From Sphingomonas sp. (GTDB taxonomy: Bacteria; Pseudomonadota; Alphaproteobacteria; Sphingomonadales; Sphingomonadaceae), in assembly GCA_021732445.1 (NCBI GenBank), contig JAKFUZ010000034.1, forward strand, positions 17,912 through 81,911: a stretch of DNA of 64,000 nt. The letters are read 5' to 3'. Below, piece after piece: positions 36,220 to 47,474 of the stretch. Each line of letters starts with the position of its first letter. The stretch's first letter is position 1. The notes beneath the pieces were generated by a model. That model was not told the DNA's origin and did no database searches. It saw nothing but the letters and a program-made list of their open reading frames with translations. Both the position numbers and the translations under genes were made by a program.

Positions 36220-37968
36220 TTGAAACTAGCGGCGCTATTCTCGGGCCAAGTCTCGTCGATCGTCTGGCGCATCCGCGCAACGGCCGTCGTGGCGGCGTCG
36301 GTGGCCTTTATCGTCCTGGGCATCGGCTTGCTCGACGTGCATGCCCTTGCCAAAGCCGAGGCCCAATCTGCCGAACTCGCGAGCGCCTTGCGCGATCATG
36401 GCGAACTCGACATGGTGCATGACGCCGTAAATGCCAATGTTTACAAGGCTATTTTCGCCGAAGAAATGGGCGACGCCAAGCGAATGGCCGAAGCGGCAGC
36501 CGACATGGCGCAGGCCCGGGCATGCGCAGACGCACTTGGCCGGTCAAGGCTGTCGCTCACGCTAGACGCAAATGTTGTCGCGCGCCTGGATGTTGCCGCC
36601 AGCGAGATGAACGGCTATCTGGACAGGGGCAGCAAAATCGTCGCCGGTCTTGCCGCGCACAAGGCACCATCGGCTGCCGACCTTGCCAAGTTTGACGCAA
36701 CATTCCGCCAGCTTGAGAAAAGTCTCGGCGACACGGGCTATTTTCTGCTCGACGAAATTGGCGCGGAGACCGCTCAGCGAAATATTTTGCTGTCGCGGAT
36801 ACGCGTCATGCTGGCGCTCGCCGAAGGCTGCACGATGGCGTTGTGCGTGGGTGCCGTCTGGTATCTGAGACGCACCATCGCCGTGCCACTGCAACGGATG
36901 TGGCACGCGCTTGAGCAGCAGGACGCTGCCGCGACGATCCTCACCCGCGAATGTGCCCGCCGCGATGAAATCGGCCGCCTCGCGCGCGGTGTGGTTGATT
37001 TCCGCACGGCCACACAGGCCGCAGCAGACGCAGATGCGCGCGCGAAACAGGCGCAGGAGGCCGCGCGGCTTGAACGCGACGCGGCGCAACAGCGCGCCCG
37101 CGACGACACGGAAGCGGCGCGGCGGGCATCGCTTGCCGCAACGGCCGACGCGCTCGATGCCCGGATGACGGGCATCGCCCGGCTGGTCTCGGCAACCACC
37201 ACCAAATTGCAGGGCATCGCCAGCGACCTGTCGCTCTCGGCGGCGCAATCCAGCAACGACACCGCATCGGCAGCGGCGGCCGCCCAGCAAACGCTGAGCG
37301 GCGTGCAAACCGTGGCCGAAGCCGCCGACGAACTGGCCGTCTCCATCAACGAAATTTCGTCGCGCACTGAAATGGTCGCGTCGGCCGGGCGCGAGGCGCG
37401 CAATCTGGCTACTGGCGCGGACGCCCGGATGGAAGCGTTGCGCGAGTCGACCGAGAAAATCGAACGCATCACAACGCTCATCGCCGACATCGCCTCCCAG
37501 ACCAATTTGCTCGCGCTAAACGCCACCATCGAGGCAGCGCGCGCGGGCGAGGCGGGCCGCGGCTTCGCCATCGTCGCCAACGAGGTAAAGGCGCTCGCGC
37601 AGCAAACCAGCCGCGCGGTCATCGACATTGATGCGCAGATTTCTGACATCATGACCGCCACTTCCGGCGCCGTGGCCGCGCTGGAAAGCGTGACCGACGC
37701 GATTGACGGGCTGGGCGGCGCAACCACCTCCATCGCGGCCTCCGCCGAGCAGCAGCGCGCCGCAACCGAGGAAATCAGCCGCACCATCCAGCAAGCCGCC
37801 AACGGCACCCACGCCATGCGCGAAACCCTGTCAGCGCTTGGTGAGCAATCGGACAGCACCGCTTGCAGCGCGCGCATCCTGCTTGACTCGGCAAGCGAAC
37901 TCGAAGCGCAGGTCGCAACGCTTGGCCGTGAACTGGCAACCTTCATCAGCAAGGCCAAGGCGGCCTGA
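36220..37968 (+). CDS. Methyl-accepting chemotaxis protein
   Basis: Membrane chemoreceptor that controls the CheA kinase. The 582 aa protein has a first membrane helix at about 18-38, a ~150-residue helical periplasmic sensor region of four-helix-bundle type, a second helix near 193-212 and a HAMP domain. The cytoplasmic signalling hairpin contains [40 protein letters not shown] and [13 protein letters not shown]. There is no CheR-binding pentapeptide at the C-terminus. The start is TTG at 36220 with GAGGGA eight bases upstream. The FliA-like promoter upstream suggests co-regulation with flagellar genes. Ligand unknown. Confidence 0.93.
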   Translation: MKLAALFSGQVSSIVWRIRATAVVAASVAFIVLGIGLLDVHALAKAEAQSAELASALRDHGELDMVHDAVNANVYKAIFAEEMGDAKRMAEAAADMAQARACADALGRSRLSLTLDANVVARLDVAASEMNGYLDRGSKIVAGLAAHKAPSAADLAKFDATFRQLEKSLGDTGYFLLDEIGAETAQRNILLSRIRVMLALAEGCTMALCVGAVWYLRRTIAVPLQRMWHALEQQDAAATILTRECARRDEIGRLARGVVDFRTATQAAADADARAKQAQEAARLERDAAQQRARDDTEAARRASLAATADALDARMTGIARLVSATTTKLQGIASDLSLSAAQSSNDTASAAAAAQQTLSGVQTVAEAADELAVSINEISSRTEMVASAGREARNLATGADARMEALRESTEKIERITTLIADIASQTNLLALNATIEAARAGEAGRGFAIVANEVKALAQQTSRAVIDIDAQISDIMTATSGAVAALESVTDAIDGLGGATTSIAASAEQQRAATEEISRTIQQAANGTHAMRETLSALGEQSDSTACSARILLDSASELEAQVATLGRELATFISKAKAA

Positions 37969-38160
37969 CCGACGGGCAGGCTGAGCCTCGCCTCCGTCCG
38001 CCAGCCGCCGCCCCTTGCCCCTGGGGCACCAGCCGCCCGGCACGTCTGCCCGAAATTATGGCACCACAGCCGGCCCCTGCCCAAGGATGGCGCAGCCCCG
38101 CCAGCCCGCAGACGGCGCGCCGCCCAACGGCGCACGCCGGTAAACATTGCCTTACCCCGA

Positions 38161-38176
38161 CTGGCACGGTTATTGA
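38161..38176 (+). promoter_or_regulatory. Sigma-54-like promoter upstream of glnB
   Basis: CTGGCACG-GTTA-TTGA matches the RpoN consensus YTGGCACG-N4-TTGC except for the last base (GA instead of GC at the -12 site). The start point would fall near 38188, about 16 bases before the glnB ATG. NtrC-dependent sigma-54 control of glnB-glnA is established in many proteobacteria; here it is inferred from sequence only. Confidence 0.55.
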
Positions 38177-38542
<366 letters not shown>

Positions 38543-38638
38543 CGCAGCGCAACATAGGGTGAAAATAGCAACCCGCAGCGCAACATGATTCGCCGGTCCG
38601 CCGGCACACACGAACACTTCAGAAAGGGCATTAGCATC

Positions 38639-40051
38639 ATGGCCAACGACGCCGGCACCATCCTTGCGATGATAAAGGACGAGGAAATCGAATGGGTCGA
38701 CCTTCGCTTCACCGATCCCAAGGGCAAATGGCAGCACCTGACCATGGTGGCCGGCGTCATCGGCGAGGATGAGCTAACCGACGGGCTGATGTTCGACGGC
38801 TCGTCGATCGAGGGCTGGAAGGCGATCAACGAAAGCGACATGATCCTGAGGCCGGATCTTGACGCGGCCTATGTCGATCCGTTCTCGGCCACGCCCATGC
38901 TGATCCTGTTTTGCGACGTGGTCGAACCGTCCACAGGGGAGCTTTACGCGCGCGATCCGCGCTCGACCGCCAAGCGCGCCGAGGCCTATCTGCAAAATAC
39001 CGGCATCGGCGACACAATTTATGTGGGGCCGGAAGCCGAATTTTTCATGTTTGACGATGTCCGCTTCGAAACCAGCTATGCAACCAGCTATTACAAGATC
39101 GACGATATCGAGCTGCCGACCAACACCGGTCGTGAATATGATGGCGGCAATCTTGCCCACCGCCCGCGCGCCAAGGGCGGCTATTTTCCGGTAGCCCCGG
39201 TAGACTCCGCAACCGATATTCGCGCCGAGATGGTCTCGACGATGATGGAAATGGGGCTGCCATGCGACAAGCACCACCACGAAGTGGCAGCCGCCCAGCA
39301 CGAGCTTGGTCTGACCTTCGGCACGCTGACGCAGACGGCGGACCGGATGCAGATCTACAAATATGTCGTCCATCAGGTTGCCCATGCTTATGGCAAGACC
39401 GCGACCTTCATGCCCAAGCCCATCAAGGAAGATAATGGCTCGGGCATGCACACCCACATGTCGATCTGGGAAAAGGGCAAGCCGCTGTTTGCCGGCAATG
39501 GCTATGCCGGGCTGTCGGACATGTGTCTTTACTTCATTGGCGGCGTCATCCGCCACGCCAAGGCGCTCAACGCCTTTACCAACCCGACCACCAACAGCTA
39601 CAAGCGGCTGGTGCCCGGCTATGAGGCGCCGGTGCTGCTCGCCTATTCCAGCCGCAACCGTTCTGCATCGTGCCGCATTCCTTATGGCGCGGGCAGCAAG
39701 GCCAAGCGGGTGGAGTTCCGCTTCCCCGACGCGCTGGCAAACCCTTATCTTGCCTATTCGGCGCTGCTGATGGCCGGACTGGACGGCATTCAGAACAAGC
39801 TCCACCCGGGCGACCCGATGGACAAGAATCTTTACGATCTGCCGCCGGCGGAGCTGGCTGACGTACCCACGGTTTGCGGGTCTCTGCGCGAGGCGCTCGA
39901 TTGCCTGGAAGCCGATATGGACTTTCTGCTCAAGGGCGATGTGTTCTCAAAAGACCAGATCGAGGCGTATATCGAGATCAAGCGCGCCGATGTCGCGCGT
40001 TTTGAAATGACGCCAAGCCCGGTTGAATTCGATATGTATTACAGCAGCTAA
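38639..40051 (+). CDS. glnA: Glutamine synthetase, type I
   Basis: Makes glutamine from glutamate, ammonia and ATP; central nitrogen assimilation. The 470 aa protein has [57 protein letters not shown] and the adenylylation tyrosine in [12 protein letters not shown] near residue 398, so it is the GS-I beta type controlled by GlnE. ATG at 38639 gives the normal N-terminus [17 protein letters not shown]. The frame upstream to 38585 is not part of it. A strong terminator follows. Confidence 0.98.
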   Translation: MANDAGTILAMIKDEEIEWVDLRFTDPKGKWQHLTMVAGVIGEDELTDGLMFDGSSIEGWKAINESDMILRPDLDAAYVDPFSATPMLILFCDVVEPSTGELYARDPRSTAKRAEAYLQNTGIGDTIYVGPEAEFFMFDDVRFETSYATSYYKIDDIELPTNTGREYDGGNLAHRPRAKGGYFPVAPVDSATDIRAEMVSTMMEMGLPCDKHHHEVAAAQHELGLTFGTLTQTADRMQIYKYVVHQVAHAYGKTATFMPKPIKEDNGSGMHTHMSIWEKGKPLFAGNGYAGLSDMCLYFIGGVIRHAKALNAFTNPTTNSYKRLVPGYEAPVLLAYSSRNRSASCRIPYGAGSKAKRVEFRFPDALANPYLAYSALLMAGLDGIQNKLHPGDPMDKNLYDLPPAELADVPTVCGSLREALDCLEADMDFLLKGDVFSKDQIEAYIEIKRADVARFEMTPSPVEFDMYYSS

Positions 40052-40076
40052 TCGACATAGCGGCGTGCAATGAACC

Positions 40077-40113
40077 AAAAGGGTCGGCGGCAGCGCCGGC
40101 CCTTTTTCGTTTC
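40077..40113 (+). terminator. Rho-independent terminator of glnB-glnA
   Basis: GGGTCGGCG and CGCCGGCCC pair over nine base pairs (one G-T) around a GCAG loop, followed by TTTTTCGTTT. It starts about 25 bases after the glnA stop. Confidence 0.92.
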
Positions 40114-40215
40114 GCGATGAAGCCGAAGCGGCTTGGTTGCCGTAACTGGACCTGGCCCGGCATGATCGAACGTTGGCGCCGGCGTGAGACCAACCGAGAC
40201 AGCGGGGAGCTTTCG

Positions 40216-41700
40216 ATGGACATAGCGGGCGGTGAACCTTCGCGGCGAAGCGTAGTTGCGGGCATTGGCGCAGCTGCCATCCTGCCGGGCACAGCCTGGG
40301 GACAGCCCCTACCCGCGCCGGCGCCCAGCACGGCAGCGCTAAAGGACGACGTCAATATTCTGCGCGAGGCATTGCGCCTGCACCCTGGCCTTTATCGCTA
40401 CAATACGCCGCGCACGATGGAGGATCGCCTGCGGGCATTCGCCCCGGCCTATGTGAACGCGCCAGACCAAGCCGCGCGGTATCTGGCCCTGGCGCTTCTG
40501 CTCGCGGGCATCCGCTGCGGCCACAGCTACCCGAATTTCTACAATCAAAAAAAGTCAGTCAGCACCGATCTGTTCGACCGCCCGACGCGCCTGCCCTTCC
40601 GGTTTGTGTGGATCGACGGACAGATGATCGTCACGCGCGACGAGAGCGAAACCGGCCGGCTGAAGGCCGGGAGCGTGGTGGTTGACATTAACGGCGTTGC
40701 TCCCGGGGACATGCTTGGGCGACTTCTTCCCTATATCCGGGCCGACGGGCACAACGACGCCAAGCGACGATCATTGCTGGAGGTGCGCGGCGACGACAGC
40801 TACGAGACGTTCGACGTGTTCCACGGGCTGGTATACGGACCTCCTGATGCTGGCATCCACCATGTGCGCCTCATCAATCCCACCGGCACGCCACAAGCCG
40901 CGGCATTGCCCCCCATCAGCCTGGCAAAGCGACGCGAGGGGCTCGGGCCGCCGGCGGCCGACACCGACCCCGTCTGGCAATGGCAGATGCGGGCTGACGA
41001 CATTGCCCTGCTGACCATGCCCAGCTGGGGCTTGTATGACAGCAAATGGGACTGGAAGCGCTGGCTCGACGAGCGTCTGGCATCGCTGAACGGTGCAAAG
41101 GGCCTCATCATCGACCTGCGCAACAACGAGGGCGGGCTGGATTGCGGCGACATTATTCTCGCCCGCCTCGCCGATCGCGACCTCCATCCGGTCGGCTATG
41201 AGCAGAAACTCCGGTTCCAGCGAACCCCGCCCGGCATCGACCGCTATCTCGACACCTGGGACGATAGCTTTCGCACATTGGGCGTCGGCGCGGCGGCGCT
41301 GCCCGGGGGGTTCTTCGCCCGGCCGAATGCGGAATCCATTCAGGCCATTGCCGCGGTTCGCCCGCGCCTGACCCTGCCGGTCGCCCTGTTGGTCGGCCCA
41401 GTGAACAGCTCGGCGACATTCCAGTTTGCGCGCACGGCAAAGTCGAACGGTCTGGCGCGATTGTTCGGCGCGCCAACCGGCGGAAACCTGCGGGGCATCA
41501 ATGGCGGCGCGTTCTTCTTCGTGCGGCTGCCCGGCAGCAGCCTTGAATTTGACCTGCCGCTGATTGGCTTTTTCGCAAAACACCCCGCGCGCGATGCCGG
41601 GCTGGCGCCGGACGTGCTGGTGACAGCCCGCATGGCTGACATCGTGACAGGCGCCGACCCGGTATTGGCGAAAGCTGTGGGCTGGATTCGCCAGAGCTGA
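40216..41700 (+). CDS. Exported S41-family peptidase (tricorn/IRBP-like)
   Basis: A predicted secreted serine peptidase of the C-terminal-processing superfamily. The 494 aa protein has a twin-arginine signal (SRRSVVAGIGAAAILPGTAWG), a PDZ-like middle region (LKAGSVVVDINGVAPGDMLG) and the S41 core. Core landmarks are GLIIDLRNNEGGLDCGD, the nucleophile region VGPVNSSATFQFA and LARLFGAPTGGNLRG. The lysine of CtpA-type Ser-Lys dyads is not visible, consistent with the tricorn-like branch. ATG at 40216 has GGGAG seven bases upstream; the frame runs open to 40117. Substrate unknown; the gene stands alone after the glnA terminator. Confidence 0.85.
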   Translation: MDIAGGEPSRRSVVAGIGAAAILPGTAWGQPLPAPAPSTAALKDDVNILREALRLHPGLYRYNTPRTMEDRLRAFAPAYVNAPDQAARYLALALLLAGIRCGHSYPNFYNQKKSVSTDLFDRPTRLPFRFVWIDGQMIVTRDESETGRLKAGSVVVDINGVAPGDMLGRLLPYIRADGHNDAKRRSLLEVRGDDSYETFDVFHGLVYGPPDAGIHHVRLINPTGTPQAAALPPISLAKRREGLGPPAADTDPVWQWQMRADDIALLTMPSWGLYDSKWDWKRWLDERLASLNGAKGLIIDLRNNEGGLDCGDIILARLADRDLHPVGYEQKLRFQRTPPGIDRYLDTWDDSFRTLGVGAAALPGGFFARPNAESIQAIAAVRPRLTLPVALLVGPVNSSATFQFARTAKSNGLARLFGAPTGGNLRGINGGAFFFVRLPGSSLEFDLPLIGFFAKHPARDAGLAPDVLVTARMADIVTGADPVLAKAVGWIRQS

Positions 41701-41804
41701 TGGTCGGACCGTTTGTTCGCCCGTCGCGCGCTTGCTGCTTGCAAGGCAGGCCGAGGAACGCCATCTAGTCTGGCATACCGCAAGCTCGAAACACGGAGGC
41801 GAGG

Positions 41805-43229
41805 ATGAAAAGCTACCTCAACCACTATATCAACGGAGCCTGGGCACCAAGCGACGGCGGCACCCGGCACGAGGTTATCAACCCCGCCACCGAACAGCCC
41901 TGCACCGAAATAACGCTCGGGTCGGCCGCCGATGTCGACAAAGCCGTCGCCGCGGCGCGCGGCGCCTTCGAAAGCTGGTCGCAAACCAGCGTTGACGAGC
42001 GCGCGGCCGTGCTCGAACGCATTATCGAAGAGTATAAGGCGCGGATGCCCGACCTCGCCAAGGCGGTGAGCGAGGAGATGGGGGCGCCCATCGGCTTTGC
42101 CACCGCAGCGCAGGTGCCGGCCGGGCTTGGCCACTTCATCGCAACGCTGAAGGCGCTGCGGGAGTTCACCTTCGAGGAGCGGCTGGGCCGCGCGCGCGTG
42201 GTGCATGAACCGCTCGGCGTCGTCGCCATGATTACGCCGTGGAACTGGCCACTGAACCAGATCACCGCCAAGGTCGCACCCGCGCTTGCCGCTGGCGACA
42301 CGATGGTCCTGAAACCGTCCGAGGAAGCGCCCGGCTGCGCGATGATCGTTGCGGAAATAATGGACAAGGCAGGCGTTCCGGCTGGTGTTTTCAATCTGGT
42401 CAACGGCAATGGGCCGGGCGTGGGCGCAGCGCTCAGCGCGCACCGCGATGTCGATATGGTGAGCTTCACCGGATCAACCCGCGCCGGAATAGCAGTGGCG
42501 CAGGCCGCCGCCGCTACCGTCAAGCGCGTCCACCAGGAACTTGGCGGCAAGGCACCAAACCTCGTGCTCGAAGGCGCCGATCTGGCCGCGGTGCTGCCGC
42601 CAACCATGATGGGCGTGCTCGCCAATTCGGGCCAAAGCTGCATCGCACCAACGCGGCTGCTGGTGCATAGCAGCCAGGTTGAGGGCGCAACCGCCGTCAT
42701 CAAGGCGATGATGGAGGCAACGCACGTCGGCGACCCCGCCGAAATGGGCGCACATATCGGCCCCGTCGTCAACAAGGCGCAGTTCGACAAAATCCAGGGG
42801 CTGATCCAGTCGGCGATCGATGAAGGGGCAACGCTCGTCACCGGCGGCACCGGGCGACCGGACGGGCGAAACGCCGGCTATTTCGTCAGGCCAACGCTGT
42901 TTACCGGGGTCACGCCGGCCATGCGCATTGCGCAGGAGGAAGTGTTCGGCCCGGTTGCCACCATCACCAGCTATGAAACGCGCGACGAAGCGATCCGCAT
43001 GGCCAATGACACCCCCTATGGTCTGTCCGCCGCGATTTCCGGCGACCCGGCCGAAGCCGCCAGGGTCGCGCCAAAGCTGCGGGCGGGGCTGGTGACCATC
43101 AACGGCTGGAGCCCGGACGGCAACGCCCCCTTTGGTGGCTACAAACAATCGGGCAATGGCCGCGAAAACGGGCGCTATGGCCTGACCGATTTCATGGAAG
43201 TAAAGACGGTCGTCGGCGAGCCCGCCTGA
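41805..43229 (+). CDS. NAD(P)-dependent aldehyde dehydrogenase family protein
   Basis: Oxidises an aldehyde to its acid. The 474 aa protein has the complete ALDH site: N147 in ITPWNWPLNQ, E245 in HQELGGKAPN and the nucleophile C279 in NSGQSCIAPTR, with FTGSTRAG at the cofactor loop and EEVFGPV late. GGAGG precedes the ATG. It resembles the broad-specificity aldehyde dehydrogenases annotated in alphaproteobacterial catabolism, but nothing nearby defines the substrate. Confidence 0.94.
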   Translation: MKSYLNHYINGAWAPSDGGTRHEVINPATEQPCTEITLGSAADVDKAVAAARGAFESWSQTSVDERAAVLERIIEEYKARMPDLAKAVSEEMGAPIGFATAAQVPAGLGHFIATLKALREFTFEERLGRARVVHEPLGVVAMITPWNWPLNQITAKVAPALAAGDTMVLKPSEEAPGCAMIVAEIMDKAGVPAGVFNLVNGNGPGVGAALSAHRDVDMVSFTGSTRAGIAVAQAAAATVKRVHQELGGKAPNLVLEGADLAAVLPPTMMGVLANSGQSCIAPTRLLVHSSQVEGATAVIKAMMEATHVGDPAEMGAHIGPVVNKAQFDKIQGLIQSAIDEGATLVTGGTGRPDGRNAGYFVRPTLFTGVTPAMRIAQEEVFGPVATITSYETRDEAIRMANDTPYGLSAAISGDPAEAARVAPKLRAGLVTINGWSPDGNAPFGGYKQSGNGRENGRYGLTDFMEVKTVVGEPA

Positions 43230-43280
43230 CCATTTTTCGCGCGGGGGGAGGGCGGGCGCTGGATGCGGCCCGCCCCGCGC

Positions 43281-46200
43281 TCAATAATCCTTCGACACCC
43301 GCACATTCACGCTTTGCCGCCCAATCGTCGAAATCGTCGACAGAATTGACAGCCAGCGCGTGACCTGAAACTCGATTTGCGTGGCGGAATAGCCCGCGCC
43401 ATCAGTGACGATCTCGGCATAGAGCTTGCGCGTGATGAACTTGCCGGCGGCGACAGATGTCGTGCGGCCAACCACCGTGTCGGCCGGCAAAATCCGCAGC
43501 CGGTCAAGCCCGGCCACCCGCCGCAGCGCGTTGATGGGGTTCAGCCCGCCACCCGTGCTGTTGAGCGAGGCGACGGCGCCCGCAAGCTGAAGCGCTTCGG
43601 GTGCCGATAATTTGGTGATGGACGTGCCAAATAGCAGCCGCGAGAGAAGCTCGTCCTGCGGCAGCGCGGGCGTGCTGGCAAAGCTGATTTCCGGCTTTTG
43701 GGCGGGGCCGGTCACGCGGATGCTGGCGCTCAGCCCGGTCGCATCGGCATTGGCGGCAATGTCGAGCGCGGGGTTGGCCGGTACTTCGCCTGCAAAGCGG
43801 ATGACACCGCGATCAAGCGTGAACTGCCGCCCGGAAAACTCATAAACCCCGCGCACCAAATCCGCCCGGCCGATGATTATCGGGCTGTCGGGTGCGCCGC
43901 CAATGTGAACATCGGTTGCCCATTCGCTGGTAAGGCCAAGCCCCGTCACCGTCAGGCCGCGCGCCGCCTTTGCGCTCAGGTCAAGCCGCCACGGCGCAAG
44001 CGGTGTGTCACCAGCGCCATCATCGTCGCCACCCACCGGGTTTATCTCGCGGACATTGAGCTTTGGCACCGCGCTTGTCGCAACAGCCTGGCCCAGCCGG
44101 TAGCGGCCGCCGGTGAGCTGTACCTGCCCCGCAATCACGCCGCCTGCGCCGCTGGACTTGATCGTCAACGGACCCGTCACCGTCGCTGCAATATCATCCC
44201 GGTTAATCATCACCGCGTTGGTCGCCTGCAACGCCAGGTCGATGCCAAATCCGTTGACGGCGGCAAAATCGAAGCTGCCCGTGCCGGTCACGCGCCCGCC
44301 CTTCCCCGCATCGGCCGAAAAGCTGGAGATCGCCAGTTTGGAGCCAGTGAAACTGCCCAGTGCCTGCACACCGGTCAGCACGGTGCCGGTCGTCGCGCTC
44401 TCGATGCGGGCGCCATTGGCGCGCAGCACGCCGCGAAGGCGCGGGTCGTTCACCTTTCCGCCAATGTCTGCGCCAATCGCGACCGGGCCAGACAGGTCGA
44501 ACAGCTCAACGCCGGTCAGCCGCCACAAGGTATCGGCCGGGCCTTCATAGCGCACCTGCGCGAAAACGCCGGCGTTGGCGAGCCTGTCGGCAAGGCTGCC
44601 AGCACCGAGCGGCGCGAGTTTCGCCTGCGCCCGGCCAATGATTTTGCCGCCACTGGCCATCACCGCGCGCAACGCCGCGCCGTCGGCGGTAAGCGCGGCA
44701 GCGAGGCCCAGATCAACCGGCGCCGACGAGAGCACCAGCCCGGCCCGGCTGACGCCGCGCACCGTCATGTCGATGCGCCCGGTCGGCGCGCTGCCCGCCT
44801 GCTGCGCATAGCTGAGCTTGCCCGAGGCGCTGCCCGACAAACCAAGGCCAGGATAGCCAATGTCAAGCACGGTCAGCGGCATGGCGCTTATCGTTGCGTC
44901 TGCCGTGGCCGACTCTGCGTCGAACCGCCCGCCAATATTGGCCGTGCCCCCGGCAAAAACAATGGATGCCGGCGCCAGCCGCCACCCATCGCCCTCGGCC
45001 GTGACGATGGCAGGCGCGGCCAGCCTGATGTCGCGCCGGTCAATCGTGCCTGCGGCCATGATCCGGAATCGCTCGGGCGTTATGTCGGCATCGGCGCGGA
45101 TGTCAAAAGCACGGCCGCGGTTGCCGGCTATGGCAAGCTGCACCCGGCCGCTGCCTCCGCGCAGGCTCGCGCTGCCAGTGAACCGCGCAAGATTGAGCAC
45201 GCCGCGCCGCAGACCCGTGCCCTGCCACTGCGCCTCAACCGTCGCCCCTGCCGGATCGAGCAACGCCGTTGCATCGAGATGGCCCCGGCGCAGCACCGCA
45301 TCCCCCAGCACCTGTGCCCGGTCTGCGTCGAGATGCGCCTCGACCCGCTGGACTTGCCCGACCGGGGCAAAGCGCAGCGTGCCCGTCACACCGCTGCCGG
45401 CAAGGCGCACGGCCCCGTCGAACCCGCCCGCCACCGCACGCAGCGCGCCGGTTCCCCGCACACCACCCACGTCAAGCGCTGCAATGGCAATCGTCGCGCT
45501 CTGCCCCGGTGGCAGAACGATCTGGCCGTCGCCCGCAAAATCCCCCAGGCGCGAGCCGCCGCGCGCTGAAAAGTTGAACCCCTGCGGCGTGGGATCAAGA
45601 TGCGCCGTCACGTGCCGCAGGTTCAGCGCGGCATTCGGCCGGGCAAAGGCGAGATCGAGCGTTGGCCGCTCGATCCTCCCATCGAGCTTCAGGGTGAGCG
45701 GGCCATAAACGCGCTGGCTGCCGCTGCCATCAAACTGGAATGTCCCGTCGCGGCGGCGCACGCCGCTGCCGGTCAGGCGAATCCCGGGCGCTGTGAGCAC
45801 CAGATTGCGCAGGTGGAGCAGCCCGTCCGGCGTGCGCTCAAGCGCGGTAGTGATCTGCGGCAGCCCCTCGGCAAGCGAGGCCAGGAAGCTATTGTCGAGC
45901 CGCAACATCCGCGCCGTGCCGGTGCCGGTCACCCGGGTGCCCTTGCCGCCGGGGCCGGGCGCTACGTTGAGCCGGGTGGTGACATCGACCAGCCCCAGGC
46001 CGGCAATGAGATAGCGCCCTAGCCCGCCGTTCAGCGCCACATCATAATGGCCGTTGCGCAAATCGAGCAGCAACGTGGCGGTGCCATTGAGCTTGTCGGA
46101 CCGGAAGCGCAGCGCGTCCCCGACAATTGTGGCAGGCGAGACTTGCAAGACGCCATCTACCGCAAGCGCGCGCAAAATGCCGCCCGCCACATCGCCGACG

Positions 46201-47474
46201 CCGGTTACGCGCGCGGCGCGCAGCGCAACCGGCACCCGGACGGGCGCCGCGGAAAAGCGCCCCTGCCCGCTCGCCCGGACCTGCTCAAACCCGGTAGCGT
46301 CGAACGCAACGCGGTCTGCGGTCAGCCGATAATCGAACGTCGCGCCGCCAAAGGCGCCGTCAACAATGGCCCGCAAGCCGATCTGGCGGCCTGTCATGTT
46401 GGGGAACAGGGCCTTTGGCTGATGCAGCCGAACCGCAAGCCGCACCTTTCGCAAGGCGCTTCGGCCCAGATCAACGGCGCCCGTCGCCGTCACGTCCAGC
46501 GCTGCCGACCGCGCTGACGCGGTGCCGTCCAGCACCCGGTCGGCAAGCACGGCCTGCGCCTGAAGCTGCACGCCGGGCGCTGCCAGCCGGGCGAGCTTGC
46601 CCTTGGCAAGGCCGGCAAGCCACGCGGTGCCGCGCAGCGAGAATGACCCTGCCCGGTTGGCCAGCGCCACATCGGCTATGGGCACCCCGCCGACCGCAGC
46701 ATGGGCGCGGCCCTGCCACTGCCGCCAGCCACCCTTGCCCGCGAGCGCCAGCGTAACCGGACCGCGAACGCCTGACAGCCGCGCCAGCACGCCGCCGGCC
46801 ATGCCCTGCGCCTCGCCGCCAAGCTGGAACCGGTCGGCATCGGGGGCAGCTTCGAGCCGGAAGCGCAGCCGGTCGCTGCCCGCCACCACCGCGTCCACCG
46901 ACACCATCGCCCGCCGCGCCCGGACGTCAGCCCCGGCATGAACGCGGGCAAGGCGCGGCTTGCCGGCAATCGGCGCCGCCAGATAGAGCTTTTCCACATC
47001 GAGCGCGCCGACATGAATATCGAACGCTGGCAGGACTGGCCCCTGCCGGCCGGTCCGGATCGTCTCTGGCAAGCGCTCAAGATGCGCGACCGGCACGGTC
47101 AGCCGGTTAATGTGCAATCGGTTGGAGGGCCATGCAAGCGGGCTCCAGTCCAGCATGGCGCGTGGCACGCTGAGCACCACGCCTTTTGGATCGCGCACCC
47201 GCACGTCGATGAGCGTGACCCGGCTGAACAGCGACCCGCTAATCCGGCCAACCGAATAGCGAAGGCCGTTTGCCGGCCGCAGCGCGCCGATGCGATCCGC
47301 GACAAACCGGTGCCCGATATCGCTGTCGAGCGACACCGCGCAGGCCCCTGCCAGCAGCAGCAGCGCGAACAGGCCACCGGCCAGCCAGCGCCACCAGTGG
47401 CAGGGCTTGCGGCTGCCGACCGCCGCCGGCGGCAGCCCTGGCGCCGGGTGCGCTTCCCCCGCGCCGCCGCTCAA
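43281..47474 (-). CDS. tamB: Translocation and assembly module subunit TamB
   Basis: Large inner-membrane-anchored periplasmic protein that works with TamA in outer-membrane protein assembly or phospholipid transport. The 1397 aa protein has an N-terminal anchor (WRWLAGGLFALLLLAGACAV), a long repetitive beta-helix (AsmA/TamB type) and the C-terminal TamB domain. C-terminal landmarks are DLSAKAARGLTVTGLGLTSE, YEFSGRQFTLDRGVIRFAGE, SRLLFGTSITKLSAPEALQL and QIEFQVTRWLSILSTIST. The start is TTG at 47474 in a four-base overlap with the tamA stop (TTGA), so translation is coupled. Its length is typical. Confidence 0.95.
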   Translation of the reverse strand: MSGGAGEAHPAPGLPPAAVGSRKPCHWWRWLAGGLFALLLLAGACAVSLDSDIGHRFVADRIGALRPANGLRYSVGRISGSLFSRVTLIDVRVRDPKGVVLSVPRAMLDWSPLAWPSNRLHINRLTVPVAHLERLPETIRTGRQGPVLPAFDIHVGALDVEKLYLAAPIAGKPRLARVHAGADVRARRAMVSVDAVVAGSDRLRFRLEAAPDADRFQLGGEAQGMAGGVLARLSGVRGPVTLALAGKGGWRQWQGRAHAAVGGVPIADVALANRAGSFSLRGTAWLAGLAKGKLARLAAPGVQLQAQAVLADRVLDGTASARSAALDVTATGAVDLGRSALRKVRLAVRLHQPKALFPNMTGRQIGLRAIVDGAFGGATFDYRLTADRVAFDATGFEQVRASGQGRFSAAPVRVPVALRAARVTGVGDVAGGILRALAVDGVLQVSPATIVGDALRFRSDKLNGTATLLLDLRNGHYDVALNGGLGRYLIAGLGLVDVTTRLNVAPGPGGKGTRVTGTGTARMLRLDNSFLASLAEGLPQITTALERTPDGLLHLRNLVLTAPGIRLTGSGVRRRDGTFQFDGSGSQRVYGPLTLKLDGRIERPTLDLAFARPNAALNLRHVTAHLDPTPQGFNFSARGGSRLGDFAGDGQIVLPPGQSATIAIAALDVGGVRGTGALRAVAGGFDGAVRLAGSGVTGTLRFAPVGQVQRVEAHLDADRAQVLGDAVLRRGHLDATALLDPAGATVEAQWQGTGLRRGVLNLARFTGSASLRGGSGRVQLAIAGNRGRAFDIRADADITPERFRIMAAGTIDRRDIRLAAPAIVTAEGDGWRLAPASIVFAGGTANIGGRFDAESATADATISAMPLTVLDIGYPGLGLSGSASGKLSYAQQAGSAPTGRIDMTVRGVSRAGLVLSSAPVDLGLAAALTADGAALRAVMASGGKIIGRAQAKLAPLGAGSLADRLANAGVFAQVRYEGPADTLWRLTGVELFDLSGPVAIGADIGGKVNDPRLRGVLRANGARIESATTGTVLTGVQALGSFTGSKLAISSFSADAGKGGRVTGTGSFDFAAVNGFGIDLALQATNAVMINRDDIAATVTGPLTIKSSGAGGVIAGQVQLTGGRYRLGQAVATSAVPKLNVREINPVGGDDDGAGDTPLAPWRLDLSAKAARGLTVTGLGLTSEWATDVHIGGAPDSPIIIGRADLVRGVYEFSGRQFTLDRGVIRFAGEVPANPALDIAANADATGLSASIRVTGPAQKPEISFASTPALPQDELLSRLLFGTSITKLSAPEALQLAGAVASLNSTGGGLNPINALRRVAGLDRLRILPADTVVGRTTSVAAGKFITRKLYAEIVTDGAGYSATQIEFQVTRWLSILSTISTIGRQSVNVRVSKDY

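Noticed and set aside
43698..45569. 623-codon rightward open frame inside tamB
   Set aside because: Antisense to a well-supported TamB; low-complexity Ala/Arg/His composition and no motif.
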